From assembly GCF_001999325.1 (NCBI RefSeq), contig NZ_MVAR01000018.1, positions 104,594 to 168,593 on the forward strand: a stretch of 64,000 bases of DNA, written 5' to 3'. The DNA is from Thioalkalivibrio versutus. Lineage in GTDB: Bacteria > Pseudomonadota > Gammaproteobacteria > Ectothiorhodospirales > Ectothiorhodospiraceae. Of the stretch, positions 17,270-25,888 are shown piece by piece. The stretch's first letter is position 1, and each line of letters begins with the position of its first letter. Both the position numbers and the translations under genes were made by a program. The notes below the pieces were generated by a model. The model was not told the DNA's origin and ran no database searches. It worked only from the letters and a program-made list of their open reading frames with translations.

Positions 17270-20200
17270 ATGAGACGCCGGTCACAAATCCTGAGGGTGG
17301 CGCTGGGCGCCTTCCTGGCGCTGGTCATCGTGATCGTGCTGCTGCGCCTGGCGCTTCCGCACTGGGATGGTCTGCACGCCTGGGTCGAGACCACCGCCAG
17401 CGAGCAGCTCGAGCGCGAGGTCACGGCCGCAGGGATCGAGCTCGGCTGGACCGGCTGGTCGCCGGCGCTGGTGGCGCGCGATGTCCGCGTGGCGATGCCG
17501 GATGGTGAGCCGGTCGCCATCGACCACCTCGGGGTCGCGCTGAGCGTTGGGGCCAGTCTGCGTAGTCGCCATCCATCCTTCGCAGTGCGTGTTCGGGGCG
17601 TCGAGCTGCGCTTGGTACGCCACGCCGACGGACGCTTTTCCCTGCACGGTCGCGAGCTTGGCATGGGCGAGGGCCGCTTGTTCACGCTCCCCGTGGAGCA
17701 GTGGCCGGATGTCGAGGCCGAGGCCATCCGGTTGGTCTGGGACGATCGCAGCGCCGGCCTGGAGTCCGATGCGTGGCTGGACCGGGCCGCCCTGCGCACG
17801 GCGCATGACGGGTCGCTGCGGATGCACCTCGAAGGGGTGCTGGATGGCGAGGCCGCGGGCGGGCACTTCGAATTGGGGCTGAAGGCCCCCGCAGCGGATT
17901 TGCGTGATGCGCGCTTCTTCCTGCGGGCCGATGCGGTCGACCTGACCGCCTGGCAGCCGTGGCTGGCCTACCTCGGCTGGCCCGCGCCCGAGGGCACGGC
18001 CGCGCTGCGTCTGTGGGGCGCGCTCGACGAGGGGCGCATGGCCTGGCTGCGTGGGGAGCACGAAACCACCCTCAATCTGGCCGGGGAACCGGTCGGCCCG
18101 GCCATCGGACATCGTTTCGACTGGCGGGTGCAGGAGGATCGCCACCGCTCGTCCTGGAGCGGGACCCAGCCCGGGTCCGGCGATCTGCGCCTTGCCTACC
18201 GCCTGGAGGGCAAGCCGGAGGGGCTGGTGGTGGACGCGGTGGAAATGGCCGCGCGCGATCTCGAAGTGGAACCTTACGCGCCGCTGCTCACGCTGCTTCA
18301 GGATGCGGCGCCCGAGTTGGCGGAGCGGATCGCGGACCTGCATCCGCGCGGCACCCTGGACTTCGCCCGGCTGGAGGCCCGCCGCGCGGATGGCCGTCTG
18401 CAGCCTGTCTGGGCGGAGGCCGATGTGCACGACCTTGGCTGGCGCGCGGGGGATCACGGGCTTGGGGTGCAGGGTGCCTCGGGGTATATGCAATGGCGCC
18501 GTGGCGGTGTGGAATTGCTGCTGGACAGCCGCGACCTGCAGATCGACCTGCCGCGTGTGCTGGCCGATCCGGTGCCGCTGGATACGGTGCGTGGACGGCT
18601 GCGTGCCGAGCGCGATGATGCCGGACACTGGCGCCTGGCGGGCGAGGGCCTGAATGCCGCCAATGCCCATGCCGCGGTTCGCGGCCGCCTGCGGGTACTG
18701 CTGGATGGTCACGCGGCCGGACCCCGGGTCGATATTGCGATGGACATTCTGCGTGCCGACGGTGATCACACCGCGCGCTACCTGCCGCTTTACCACCTGC
18801 CGGACAACACCTACCAGTGGCTGGTGGACAGCATCGTTACGGGCACGTCCTCCGGCGGCGGCATGGCCTATCGCGGGCGCGGGAAAGACTTCCCGTTCGC
18901 CGGCGACGAGGGTGTGTTTGATCTCTGGGCGGATGTCGAGGCGGGCATCCTCGACTATCAGGAGGGCTGGCCGCGGGCCGAGGACCTCAGTGGCCGGCTC
19001 CTGTTCCACAACGCGAGCTTCCGCGCCGAGGGTGCGCGCGGGCGCATTCTGGACACCGAGGTGCGCGACACCCGGATCGGGATCGAGGACATGGAGCATG
19101 CGGTCCTCGAACTGGAAGGCACGGCAGAGGGCGATGCGGCGGATCTTCTGGCCTACCTGCGCCAGGCCGAGTTGCTGGAGGAGGCGGCCGAACTCCGTGA
19201 CCAGGCGCGGCTGGACGGGCCGACCCGGCTGGGTCTGTCCCTGAACCTCCCGCTGCAGGCGGGCCGAATGGCCGCGACCCGCGTCGCCGGTGAGCTGGAC
19301 CTGCGGGGTATCCGCGCCGAGGTCTCGGGCTGGCCGACCATTCTCGAGGCCGTGGAGGGACGGGTCCAGTTCGATACCGGGGATCGCGTGACGGCCGATG
19401 GGGTCACCGCGCGGGTCCACGGCGAGACGGTGACGCTGGGGGCGGACTGGCCGCTGGATGGCGAGACGGCGCGGTTGACGGCGCGCGGTCCGCAACCCCT
19501 GGCCCCGTGGCTGGAGGATTTCCCGGAGCTTGCGCCCTATCTCGACGGGGCGGCGCACTGGGATGCCCAGCTGCGCTTGGGGCCGGCGGTGGACGGGGTT
19601 CGTCTGGAGTTGCGCTCGGACCTGGTCGGGGTCGCGATCGACTGGCCGGAGCCGATCGGCAAGTCCGCGGCGGCGGCCCGCGAGCTGGAGCTGGTGCTGC
19701 CGCTCGGGCATGACGGCGCCGGTATCGGCCACCTGACGCTGGGGCAGGTCCTGCGCGCACACCTGCGCCTGTCACCGGCGGCCGCGCCGGAGGACCCGGC
19801 CGCACGGGGTGCCGAGCCGCGTACGGCCGCGCGCGGGATCGGGTTGCAGGCCATGGCGCTGGAGATCGGTGCGCCCCGCGCCAGTGCCCTGGCCTTGCCG
19901 GGGGCGGGGGTCTCGGTGCGGGCGCGTCTGCCGGAGTTGACGGTCGACCCTTGGCTCAAGGCCCTGAGCGAGGCCCCCTGGGGTGGTGATGTGGATCTGG
20001 GCGCGGCCAGCGAGGGCGCCGGGGAAGCCGCGGGAGCGGTCGCGTTGACCCGCCTGGAACTGGATATCCGCGACCGCATCCGCTGGGGCGAGCAGGACCT
20101 GCCCGGTGCGCGCTTCCTTGGCCGACGCGGGGATGCGGGCTGGGATCTGGAGGCCACTTCCGACTGGCTGGCGGGCGAGGCCCGCTGGCGCCCGATGGGA

Positions 20201-21181
20201 GCGGGCGGGCGCGACCGCTGGGAGGCGCATGTGCGCCACCTGGTCCTGGAGGAGCTTGAGTGGGGCGGAGAAGCGGACCCCGATCCCGGGGTGAACCCTG
20301 TCGCAGTCGGGGGCTTCGAAGACCCGCGCGTATGGCCGGCCGTGGACTTGACCCTCGACAGCCTGGCGCTGGGGGATTACCGTTTCGCGGACATCGAGCT
20401 GGGGCTGGAGCCGCAGCCGAACGGACTGGTCGTCCGGGACCTGGAGCTGCGGACCCCGGAAGGTGACCTGCACGCAGACGCCGTCGGGGCCTGGCGGGTG
20501 ACCACCGGTGGTCTGCCGGAGACACGCCTGGACGTGAGCCTCTCCGGCGGTGATTGGGGCCGGGCGCTCGAGTCGGCGGGGTTGTCGCGTGCGATGGTCG
20601 GGGGGAGCGGTGACGGTTCGCTGTCGCTGACCTGGCCGGGGCCGCTGTATGCCCCGCGCCTCGCGCAGCTGGCGGGCTCCATGGAACTCTCCCTGGAGGA
20701 CGGGCGTCTGGCGGATGTCGAGCCGGGCGCCGGCCGCCTGCTCGGCCTGGTGAGCCTGGACGTGTTGCCGCGGCGGCTGCGGCTGGATTTCCGCGACGTG
20801 TTCACCGAAGGCCTGACCTTCAGCGAACTGACCGCGGAGGCGACACTGCGCGATGGTGATCTCTACGTGCCGGCTCTGCGCATGGAGGGTCCCTCGGCGC
20901 GCGTGCGCCTGAGTGGCCGCACCGGGCTGGTGGCGCGCGACTACGATCACGAGATCGTGGTCGTGCCCAGCCTGCGTACCGCGCTGCCGATTGTCGGGGC
21001 GCTGGTGGGCGGACCGGTGACCGGGGTCGTGGTGCTGCTTGCGGAACGCGTGCTGGGGATTGGGGATCAGATAGAAGAGGCGGCCCGTGTCGAATATTCG
21101 GTGACGGGCCCCTGGGACGACCCGCAGGTGCGCGTGCTGGTGCAACCGGCCGCAGGTGCCGAAGGGACTGATAACGACTAA
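17270..21181 (+). CDS. yhdP: YhdP-type AsmA-like envelope protein
   Basis: Very large AsmA-superfamily protein, 1303 residues, with one N-terminal membrane anchor (about 8-30, ending before LPHWDGLHAWVE) and a long periplasmic region of beta-rich AsmA/DUF3971 repeats. YhdP, TamB and YdbH carry phospholipids to the outer membrane in E. coli; the same role is assumed here. Near the C-terminus, LSLTWPGPLYAPRLAQLAGS and the RLLGLVSLDVLPRRLRLDF stretch match the family end domain. The start with GGTGGAG just before it is preferred over an in-frame start 69 bases upstream, because the anchor then begins properly. It sits between rng and a nitrilase gene, as in many relatives. Confidence 0.9.
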   Translation: MRRRSQILRVALGAFLALVIVIVLLRLALPHWDGLHAWVETTASEQLEREVTAAGIELGWTGWSPALVARDVRVAMPDGEPVAIDHLGVALSVGASLRSRHPSFAVRVRGVELRLVRHADGRFSLHGRELGMGEGRLFTLPVEQWPDVEAEAIRLVWDDRSAGLESDAWLDRAALRTAHDGSLRMHLEGVLDGEAAGGHFELGLKAPAADLRDARFFLRADAVDLTAWQPWLAYLGWPAPEGTAALRLWGALDEGRMAWLRGEHETTLNLAGEPVGPAIGHRFDWRVQEDRHRSSWSGTQPGSGDLRLAYRLEGKPEGLVVDAVEMAARDLEVEPYAPLLTLLQDAAPELAERIADLHPRGTLDFARLEARRADGRLQPVWAEADVHDLGWRAGDHGLGVQGASGYMQWRRGGVELLLDSRDLQIDLPRVLADPVPLDTVRGRLRAERDDAGHWRLAGEGLNAANAHAAVRGRLRVLLDGHAAGPRVDIAMDILRADGDHTARYLPLYHLPDNTYQWLVDSIVTGTSSGGGMAYRGRGKDFPFAGDEGVFDLWADVEAGILDYQEGWPRAEDLSGRLLFHNASFRAEGARGRILDTEVRDTRIGIEDMEHAVLELEGTAEGDAADLLAYLRQAELLEEAAELRDQARLDGPTRLGLSLNLPLQAGRMAATRVAGELDLRGIRAEVSGWPTILEAVEGRVQFDTGDRVTADGVTARVHGETVTLGADWPLDGETARLTARGPQPLAPWLEDFPELAPYLDGAAHWDAQLRLGPAVDGVRLELRSDLVGVAIDWPEPIGKSAAAARELELVLPLGHDGAGIGHLTLGQVLRAHLRLSPAAAPEDPAARGAEPRTAARGIGLQAMALEIGAPRASALALPGAGVSVRARLPELTVDPWLKALSEAPWGGDVDLGAASEGAGEAAGAVALTRLELDIRDRIRWGEQDLPGARFLGRRGDAGWDLEATSDWLAGEARWRPMGAGGRDRWEAHVRHLVLEELEWGGEADPDPGVNPVAVGGFEDPRVWPAVDLTLDSLALGDYRFADIELGLEPQPNGLVVRDLELRTPEGDLHADAVGAWRVTTGGLPETRLDVSLSGGDWGRALESAGLSRAMVGGSGDGSLSLTWPGPLYAPRLAQLAGSMELSLEDGRLADVEPGAGRLLGLVSLDVLPRRLRLDFRDVFTEGLTFSELTAEATLRDGDLYVPALRMEGPSARVRLSGRTGLVARDYDHEIVVVPSLRTALPIVGALVGGPVTGVVVLLAERVLGIGDQIEEAARVEYSVTGPWDDPQVRVLVQPAAGAEGTDND

Positions 21182-21245
21182 CGCCGGCAGGGATCGGCGT
21201 TACGGGCGCCATAACCGGCCCCGGTAACCAGATGATCGGAGCGAC

Positions 21246-22076
21246 ATGACTCAGGTAGCGGCCATCCAGATGGCCTCCGGACCCCAGCCCCAGGCGAACC
21301 TTCTGGAGGCGAAACGACTGCTGCAGGAGGCCGCCGACAAGGGCGCCCGCCTGGCCGTCCTGCCGGAGAACTTTGCCTTCATGGGCATGCAGGAGACGGA
21401 CATCCTCGGGATCGCGGAGGTCGCCGATGGCGCGGGCCCGCTGCAGGCCTTTCTCGCGGAGCAGGCCCGGCGCCTGGGGTTGTGGATTGTTGGCGGGACC
21501 ATCCCGCTGCAGACCCCGGACTCCGAGCGGGTGCGTTCGGCTTGCCTGGTGTTCGACGACCGCGGGCAGCAGGTGGCGCGCTACGACAAGATCCACCTGT
21601 TCGACGTGTGCCTGCCGGACAGCACCGAGGCCTATACCGAGTCCAAGGTCTTCGATCGGGGCGATCAGGTGGTGGTCGTCGATACGCCGGTCGGCCGCAT
21701 GGGCCTGGCGATTTGCTACGATCTGCGCTTCCCCGAACTGTTCCGGGCCCTGCTGGACAAGAATGCGGAATGGGTCGCCCTGCCGGCGGCCTTCACCGCG
21801 CAGACTGGGCAGGCGCACTGGGACGTGTTGCTGCGGGCGCGCGCAATCGAGAACCAGTACTACATGCTCTCGGCGGCCCAGGGCGGCTTCCACGTGAACG
21901 GCCGCGAAACCTACGGCCATAGCGCGCTGGTGGACCCCTGGGGTCGGGTGGTCGGTCAGTTGCAGCGCAACCCCGGGGTACTGCTGGCGAATCTGGACCC
22001 GACCCAGGCCGCGCGCATCCGGAGCAGCTTCCCGGCAGTGGACCACCGCCGCCTGCCGTGCCCCAAAACCACCTGA
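21246..22076 (+). CDS. Carbon-nitrogen hydrolase, Nit1/Nit2-like
   Basis: A nitrilase-superfamily amidase of 276 residues with the catalytic triad Glu41 (LPENFAF), Lys115 (RYDKIHLFD) and Cys157 (AICYDLRFPE). Relatives in this position are deaminated-glutathione amidase or omega-amidase enzymes that clear damaged metabolites from the cytosol. The exact substrate cannot be told. It lies 64 bases after yhdP and 154 bases before tldD, within the conserved rng-yhdP-nit-tldD block. Confidence 0.92.
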   Translation: MTQVAAIQMASGPQPQANLLEAKRLLQEAADKGARLAVLPENFAFMGMQETDILGIAEVADGAGPLQAFLAEQARRLGLWIVGGTIPLQTPDSERVRSACLVFDDRGQQVARYDKIHLFDVCLPDSTEAYTESKVFDRGDQVVVVDTPVGRMGLAICYDLRFPELFRALLDKNAEWVALPAAFTAQTGQAHWDVLLRARAIENQYYMLSAAQGGFHVNGRETYGHSALVDPWGRVVGQLQRNPGVLLANLDPTQAARIRSSFPAVDHRRLPCPKTT

Positions 22077-22230
22077 CCCCGCACCCTGGCCTGGGTCAGG
22101 GTGGCGATATACCCGCAACGGCCGCGCGCTTGAAAGCGAACGGCGTGCCCCAAGCTCCATACTGAAGGCCGACAGCTGCTCCCCCATGATGGACACGGAA
22201 CAGCGGATTTACGGAACCCGAGAGGACTTC

Positions 22231-23673
22231 ATGATCGACCGCCTTGCGCAACAGACCCTGCTCGACCCCGCCGGCCTTGGCGAAAGCGAGCTGAGCGCCC
22301 TTCTGGGCACCACCTTCGGTCACGGTATCGATGGCGGTGACTGCTACTTCCAGTTCTCCAGCCAGGAGGGCTGGTCGCTGGAGGACGGCATCGTGAAATC
22401 CGCCAGCTTCAACATCGAACGCGGCGTTGGCATCCGTGTGGTGCGCGGCGAGCAGACCGGGTTCGCCTACTCCGACGACATCGCGATGCCGGCCATGCTG
22501 GAGGCCGCGAAGACCGCGCGCAGCATTGCCAGTGCCGGGCAGAGCGGGCGCATTGCGGTTGCCTCGCGCGCGTCCTCGCGGCCGGCGCTGTACGCCCCCG
22601 ACAATCCGCTCGATTCGCTGGGCGAGCAGGCCAAGATCGACCTCCTGAAGGAGGTGGATGCCGTCGCCCGCGCCGAGGATTCCCGCGTGACCCAGGTGAT
22701 GTGTTCGCTGGCCGGGGTGCACGAGGTGGTGCTGGTACTGAATGCCCGCGGCGAGATGACTACTGACGTGCGCCCGCTGGTGCGCCTGAACGTCCAGGTG
22801 ATCGTCGAGCAGGGCGGGCGCCGCGAATCCGGCACCTCCGGAGGCGGCGGTCGTCACGGCTACCAGTACTTCCGCGAGGATGGCCGCGCCGCCGGTTATG
22901 CCCGCGAGGCGGTGCGCCAGGCCCTGGTGAATCTCGATGCGCGCGACGCGCCGGCCGGCAGCATGAAGGTGGTGCTCGGGCCCGGTTGGCCGGGCATCCT
23001 GTTGCACGAGGCGATCGGCCATGGGTTGGAGGGCGACTTCAACCGCAAGGGGACCTCGGCCTTCTCCGGACGCATCGGCGAGCAGGTGGCGGCCAAGGGC
23101 ATCACCATCGTCGACGACGGCACCCTGGAGGGCCGCCGCGGCTCGTTGAACGTGGACGACGAAGGCAATCCGACTCAGCAGACCGTGCTGATCGAGGATG
23201 GCGTGCTGCGCGGCTACATGCAGGACGAGATGAATGCCCGCCTGATGGGTACGCAGTCCACCGGCAATGGCCGCCGCGAGTCCTACGCCCGGCTGCCGAT
23301 GCCGCGCATGACCAATACCTACATGCTCGGTGGCGACGCCGATCCGGAAGAGATCCTGGCCTCGGTGGACGACGGCCTGTATGCGGTCAACTTCGGTGGC
23401 GGGCAGGTGGATATCACCTCCGGCAAGTTCGTGTTCTCCGCCTCGGAGGCCTACCGGGTGGAGAAGGGCAAGGTGACGTACCCGGTCAAGGGTGCGACCC
23501 TGATCGGCAATGGCCCGGATGTCCTGACCCGGGTGTCGATGATCGGGAACGACATGAAGCTCGATTCCGGCGTCGGCACCTGCGGCAAGGAGGGCCAGGG
23601 CGTGCCGGTCGGCGTGGGACAGCCCACGCTGCGTATTGACGGCATGACCGTGGGCGGTACCCAGGCAGCCTGA
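22231..23673 (+). CDS. tldD: Metalloprotease TldD
   Basis: Catalytic subunit of the TldD/TldE (PmbA) protease, which processes peptides such as microcin B17 and degrades the CcdA antitoxin. The zinc motif HExxxH is visible at 259-264 (HEAIGH, followed by GLEGDF). At 480 residues it matches E. coli TldD (481). I chose the ATG with GAGG five bases upstream, giving MIDRLAQQTLL; an in-frame ATG 45 bases earlier would add an atypical tail. Its partner pmbA lies downstream, separated by one small gene that replaces the yjgA gene often found there. Confidence 0.96.
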   Translation: MIDRLAQQTLLDPAGLGESELSALLGTTFGHGIDGGDCYFQFSSQEGWSLEDGIVKSASFNIERGVGIRVVRGEQTGFAYSDDIAMPAMLEAAKTARSIASAGQSGRIAVASRASSRPALYAPDNPLDSLGEQAKIDLLKEVDAVARAEDSRVTQVMCSLAGVHEVVLVLNARGEMTTDVRPLVRLNVQVIVEQGGRRESGTSGGGGRHGYQYFREDGRAAGYAREAVRQALVNLDARDAPAGSMKVVLGPGWPGILLHEAIGHGLEGDFNRKGTSAFSGRIGEQVAAKGITIVDDGTLEGRRGSLNVDDEGNPTQQTVLIEDGVLRGYMQDEMNARLMGTQSTGNGRRESYARLPMPRMTNTYMLGGDADPEEILASVDDGLYAVNFGGGQVDITSGKFVFSASEAYRVEKGKVTYPVKGATLIGNGPDVLTRVSMIGNDMKLDSGVGTCGKEGQGVPVGVGQPTLRIDGMTVGGTQAA

Positions 23674-23708
23674 GGGCTGCGGGGCCCGATGCAACCAAGG
23701 AGGCACAG

Positions 23709-23972
23709 ATGAATCTCGATTTTCTCGAACAGGAACGTTCCCTGCCGGAAGGGCATGGCCACGACAAGATCGTCCAGTGGCATGTCTTTCGCGCGCGCGA
23801 CAAGGCCGAGCAGTTCGCCCACCACGTGGAGCTGAGCGAAGGGCAGGACCTGGTGGGCGGCTGGACGCGTGACAGCGTCGGCATGCTCTACTGGGTCGGT
23901 GTGCACGTCGACGACCTGGAGCGCTGGGGTAACGCCGGCGCGGTCCACAAGCACGGCGCCCGGGTCGACTAG
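23709..23972 (+). CDS. Small hypothetical protein between tldD and pmbA, 87 aa
   Basis: Protein of 87 residues beginning MNLDFLEQERSLPEGHGHDK with no signal peptide or membrane helix; acidic and rich in His, Trp and Val. A strong AAGGAGG precedes the ATG, so it is well translated. The amino-acid pattern (alternating strands around VQWHVFRARDKAEQFAHHV and a WVGVHVDDLERW end) looks like a small folded alpha/beta domain rather than a leader peptide. I do not recognise it. Its place between the two protease genes makes it a candidate partner or substrate, but this is inference. A GC-rich hairpin follows the stop. Confidence 0.75.
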   Translation: MNLDFLEQERSLPEGHGHDKIVQWHVFRARDKAEQFAHHVELSEGQDLVGGWTRDSVGMLYWVGVHVDDLERWGNAGAVHKHGARVD

Positions 23973-23981
23973 TCATCCCTT

Positions 23982-24003
23982 CCCCGGGCCATCCGGCCCG
24001 GGG
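23982..24003 (+). terminator. GC hairpin between the small gene and pmbA
   Basis: A 9-base stem CCCCGGGCC/GGCCCGGGG with a 4-base loop starts 9 bases after the stop of the 87-residue gene. Only a weak T tract (TGTCCTT) follows, so it may reduce rather than stop transcription into pmbA. Confidence 0.5.
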
Positions 24004-24050
24004 TGTCCTTGTATCGCCCCCAGATCAGTCATCGAGTAGCGGAACCCTGC

Positions 24051-25439
24051 ATGAGTACATCTCCCGAACGCGCCATCCCGGAACCCGTGTCCCAGGAAGA
24101 CGGGGTCCAGGCCCTTTCTCATTCGCCGGACTCCCTGCAGACGAGAGTTCAGCGCACGCTGGAGGCCGCGCGCGCGCGCGGTGCCTCGGACGTCCAGGCC
24201 GTGGTCAGTCACAGCGTCGGGCTGGAGTTGGGGGTGCGCAAGGGCGAGATCGAAACCCTGGAGCACGAGCGTGACCAGAGTCTTTCGCTGATCGTCTATT
24301 TCGGCCAGTCCAAGGGGGCCGCCTCTACCACCGATTTCAGTGACCAGGCCCTGATCGACACCGTCGAGGCGGCCTGCCGCATCGCCCGCTACACCGAGCC
24401 GGACCCGTACGCCGGGATGCCCGATCCCGCGTTCAAGGCGAGCGAGTGGGACGACCTTGACCTGGATCACCCCTGGGGCTGCAGCGCCGCCGAGGCGACC
24501 GAGCTGGCCCGTACCATCGAGGCCGCCGGCTTCGCGGCGGATGAACGGATCGAGAACTCCGAGGGTGCCAGCGTCAGCACGCGGCGGGCCATTGCGTTTC
24601 TCGGCGACAGCCAGGGGTTCATGGGCGGCTATCGCAGCACCCGGCATTCCCTGTCCTGCGCGCTGGTCGCGCGCGACGCAGCAGGCATGCAGCGCGACTA
24701 CGCCTATTCCGTCGCACGCCACGCGGGGGACCTGACCGCCGCCGAGCAGGTCGGGCGCGAGGCCGCCGAGCGCACCGTGCGCCGGCTAGGCGGGCGCAAG
24801 CTGTCGACCCGCAACTGCCCGGTGCTGTTTGCCCCGGAGATGGCGCGCACCCTGATCGGCAGTTTCACCCGTGCGATCGCCGGCCCGTCCCAGTACCGCG
24901 AGAGCTCGTTCCTGCTGAATGCCATCGGCGAGAACGTGTTCCCCGGGTGGATGCAGATCGAGGAACGCCCGCAGACCCCGCGCGCGCTGGGTAGCGCCCC
25001 GTTCGACGGGGAGGGCGTGCGCACCCGCAATCGCCCGTTGATTGCCGACGGCGTGCTGCAGAGCTATACCCTCGACAGCTACGCCGCGCGACGTCTGGGC
25101 CTCGAGGCCACTGGCAACGCCGGGGGTGCACGCAACGTGACCGTGGCCCCGGGCGACAAGGACTTCGCCGCCCTGCTGGCCGAGATGGGGACCGGTTTCC
25201 TGGTCACCGAGCTGATCGGCCAGGGGGTGAACCCGGTGACCGGCGACTATTCCCGCGGGGCCGCCGGCTTCTGGGTGGAAAACGGCGAGCTGCAGTATCC
25301 GGTGGAGGAGATCACCATCGCCGGTAACCTGAAGGACATGTTCCAGCGGATGGCGGCCGTGGGCACCGATGTCGACCGCCGCGGCAACATCCACACCGGT
25401 TCCATCCTGGTTGAATCCATGATGGTGGCCGGCGACTGA
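24051..25439 (+). CDS. pmbA: Metalloprotease-related subunit PmbA/TldE
   Basis: Non-catalytic partner of TldD, 462 residues (E. coli 450). Family text includes ASDVQAVVSHSVGLELGVRK near residue 42, SCALVARDAAGMQRDYAYS and a late GGARNVTVAPG near residue 360. The HExxxH motif of TldD is absent, as expected for TldE. The start ATG gives a Ser/Pro-rich N-terminal extension of about 25 residues; a GTG or TTG further upstream would only lengthen this. Together with TldD it forms the heterodimeric protease; the gene pair is separated by the small gene and hairpin. Confidence 0.94.
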   Translation: MSTSPERAIPEPVSQEDGVQALSHSPDSLQTRVQRTLEAARARGASDVQAVVSHSVGLELGVRKGEIETLEHERDQSLSLIVYFGQSKGAASTTDFSDQALIDTVEAACRIARYTEPDPYAGMPDPAFKASEWDDLDLDHPWGCSAAEATELARTIEAAGFAADERIENSEGASVSTRRAIAFLGDSQGFMGGYRSTRHSLSCALVARDAAGMQRDYAYSVARHAGDLTAAEQVGREAAERTVRRLGGRKLSTRNCPVLFAPEMARTLIGSFTRAIAGPSQYRESSFLLNAIGENVFPGWMQIEERPQTPRALGSAPFDGEGVRTRNRPLIADGVLQSYTLDSYAARRLGLEATGNAGGARNVTVAPGDKDFAALLAEMGTGFLVTELIGQGVNPVTGDYSRGAAGFWVENGELQYPVEEITIAGNLKDMFQRMAAVGTDVDRRGNIHTGSILVESMMVAGD

Positions 25440-25515
25440 ACGGCTCTTTCCGGTCTGTCTGTGCGGGCATGACCGGCCGTTTCCCCGCATCACCCACCCT
25501 GCTACTCTCGCCTAG

Positions 25516-25811
25516 GGAGACGCTGATTTAATCGCGCGCTCGCGTTGGTGCCCCCTGTTTTCCGAGACAAGGCGCGTCGTGCAGCGGGTAGTGGTTCTAC
25601 CCGCAAGCGGCGCAACGCAGGATCGGCGAACAGGGGGCACCAACCCGACAAGTGATTGAAAGAGCGGGCTCGGCCGCTTTTGCGCGCGAACAGCGTTGCG
25701 GTTCCTTTGTGCAGAGTGACTGCACGGCAGTCACCGCGCCTTGTTCGCACGCAAAAGCGACTCGAGCGCGAGCGCGCGATTAAACGAGCGCGCGATTACA
25801 TCAGCGTCTCC
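25516..25811. mobile_element. MITE-like inverted-repeat element, copy 2
   Basis: A 296-base segment starting GGAGACGCTGATTTAATCGC and ending with the matching reverse complement, flanked on both sides by CTAG (25512-25515 and 25812-25815), which looks like an exact target duplication. The interior is the reverse complement of copy 1 with scattered substitutions. Near the right end a 16-base unit around CGAGCGCGCGATTA is duplicated in tandem. It carries no transposase. It lies between pmbA and the M48 protease gene, and its coding-looking frames are artefacts shared with copy 1. Confidence 0.85.
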
Positions 25812-25888
25812 CTAGGGCTGCATGGCCCCGTGACGCGCGACCGTCCGCCCTCCGCAATACGGTCGTATCCCGGTGGCGAGGAGCGGCC

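Noticed and set aside
17282..19762. Long antisense reading frames inside large genes, such as opposite yhdP, the SLC13 carrier and the RND pump.
   Set aside because: High G+C makes stop codons rare in the complementary frames; these have repetitive Arg/Pro/Ala composition and no family signs.
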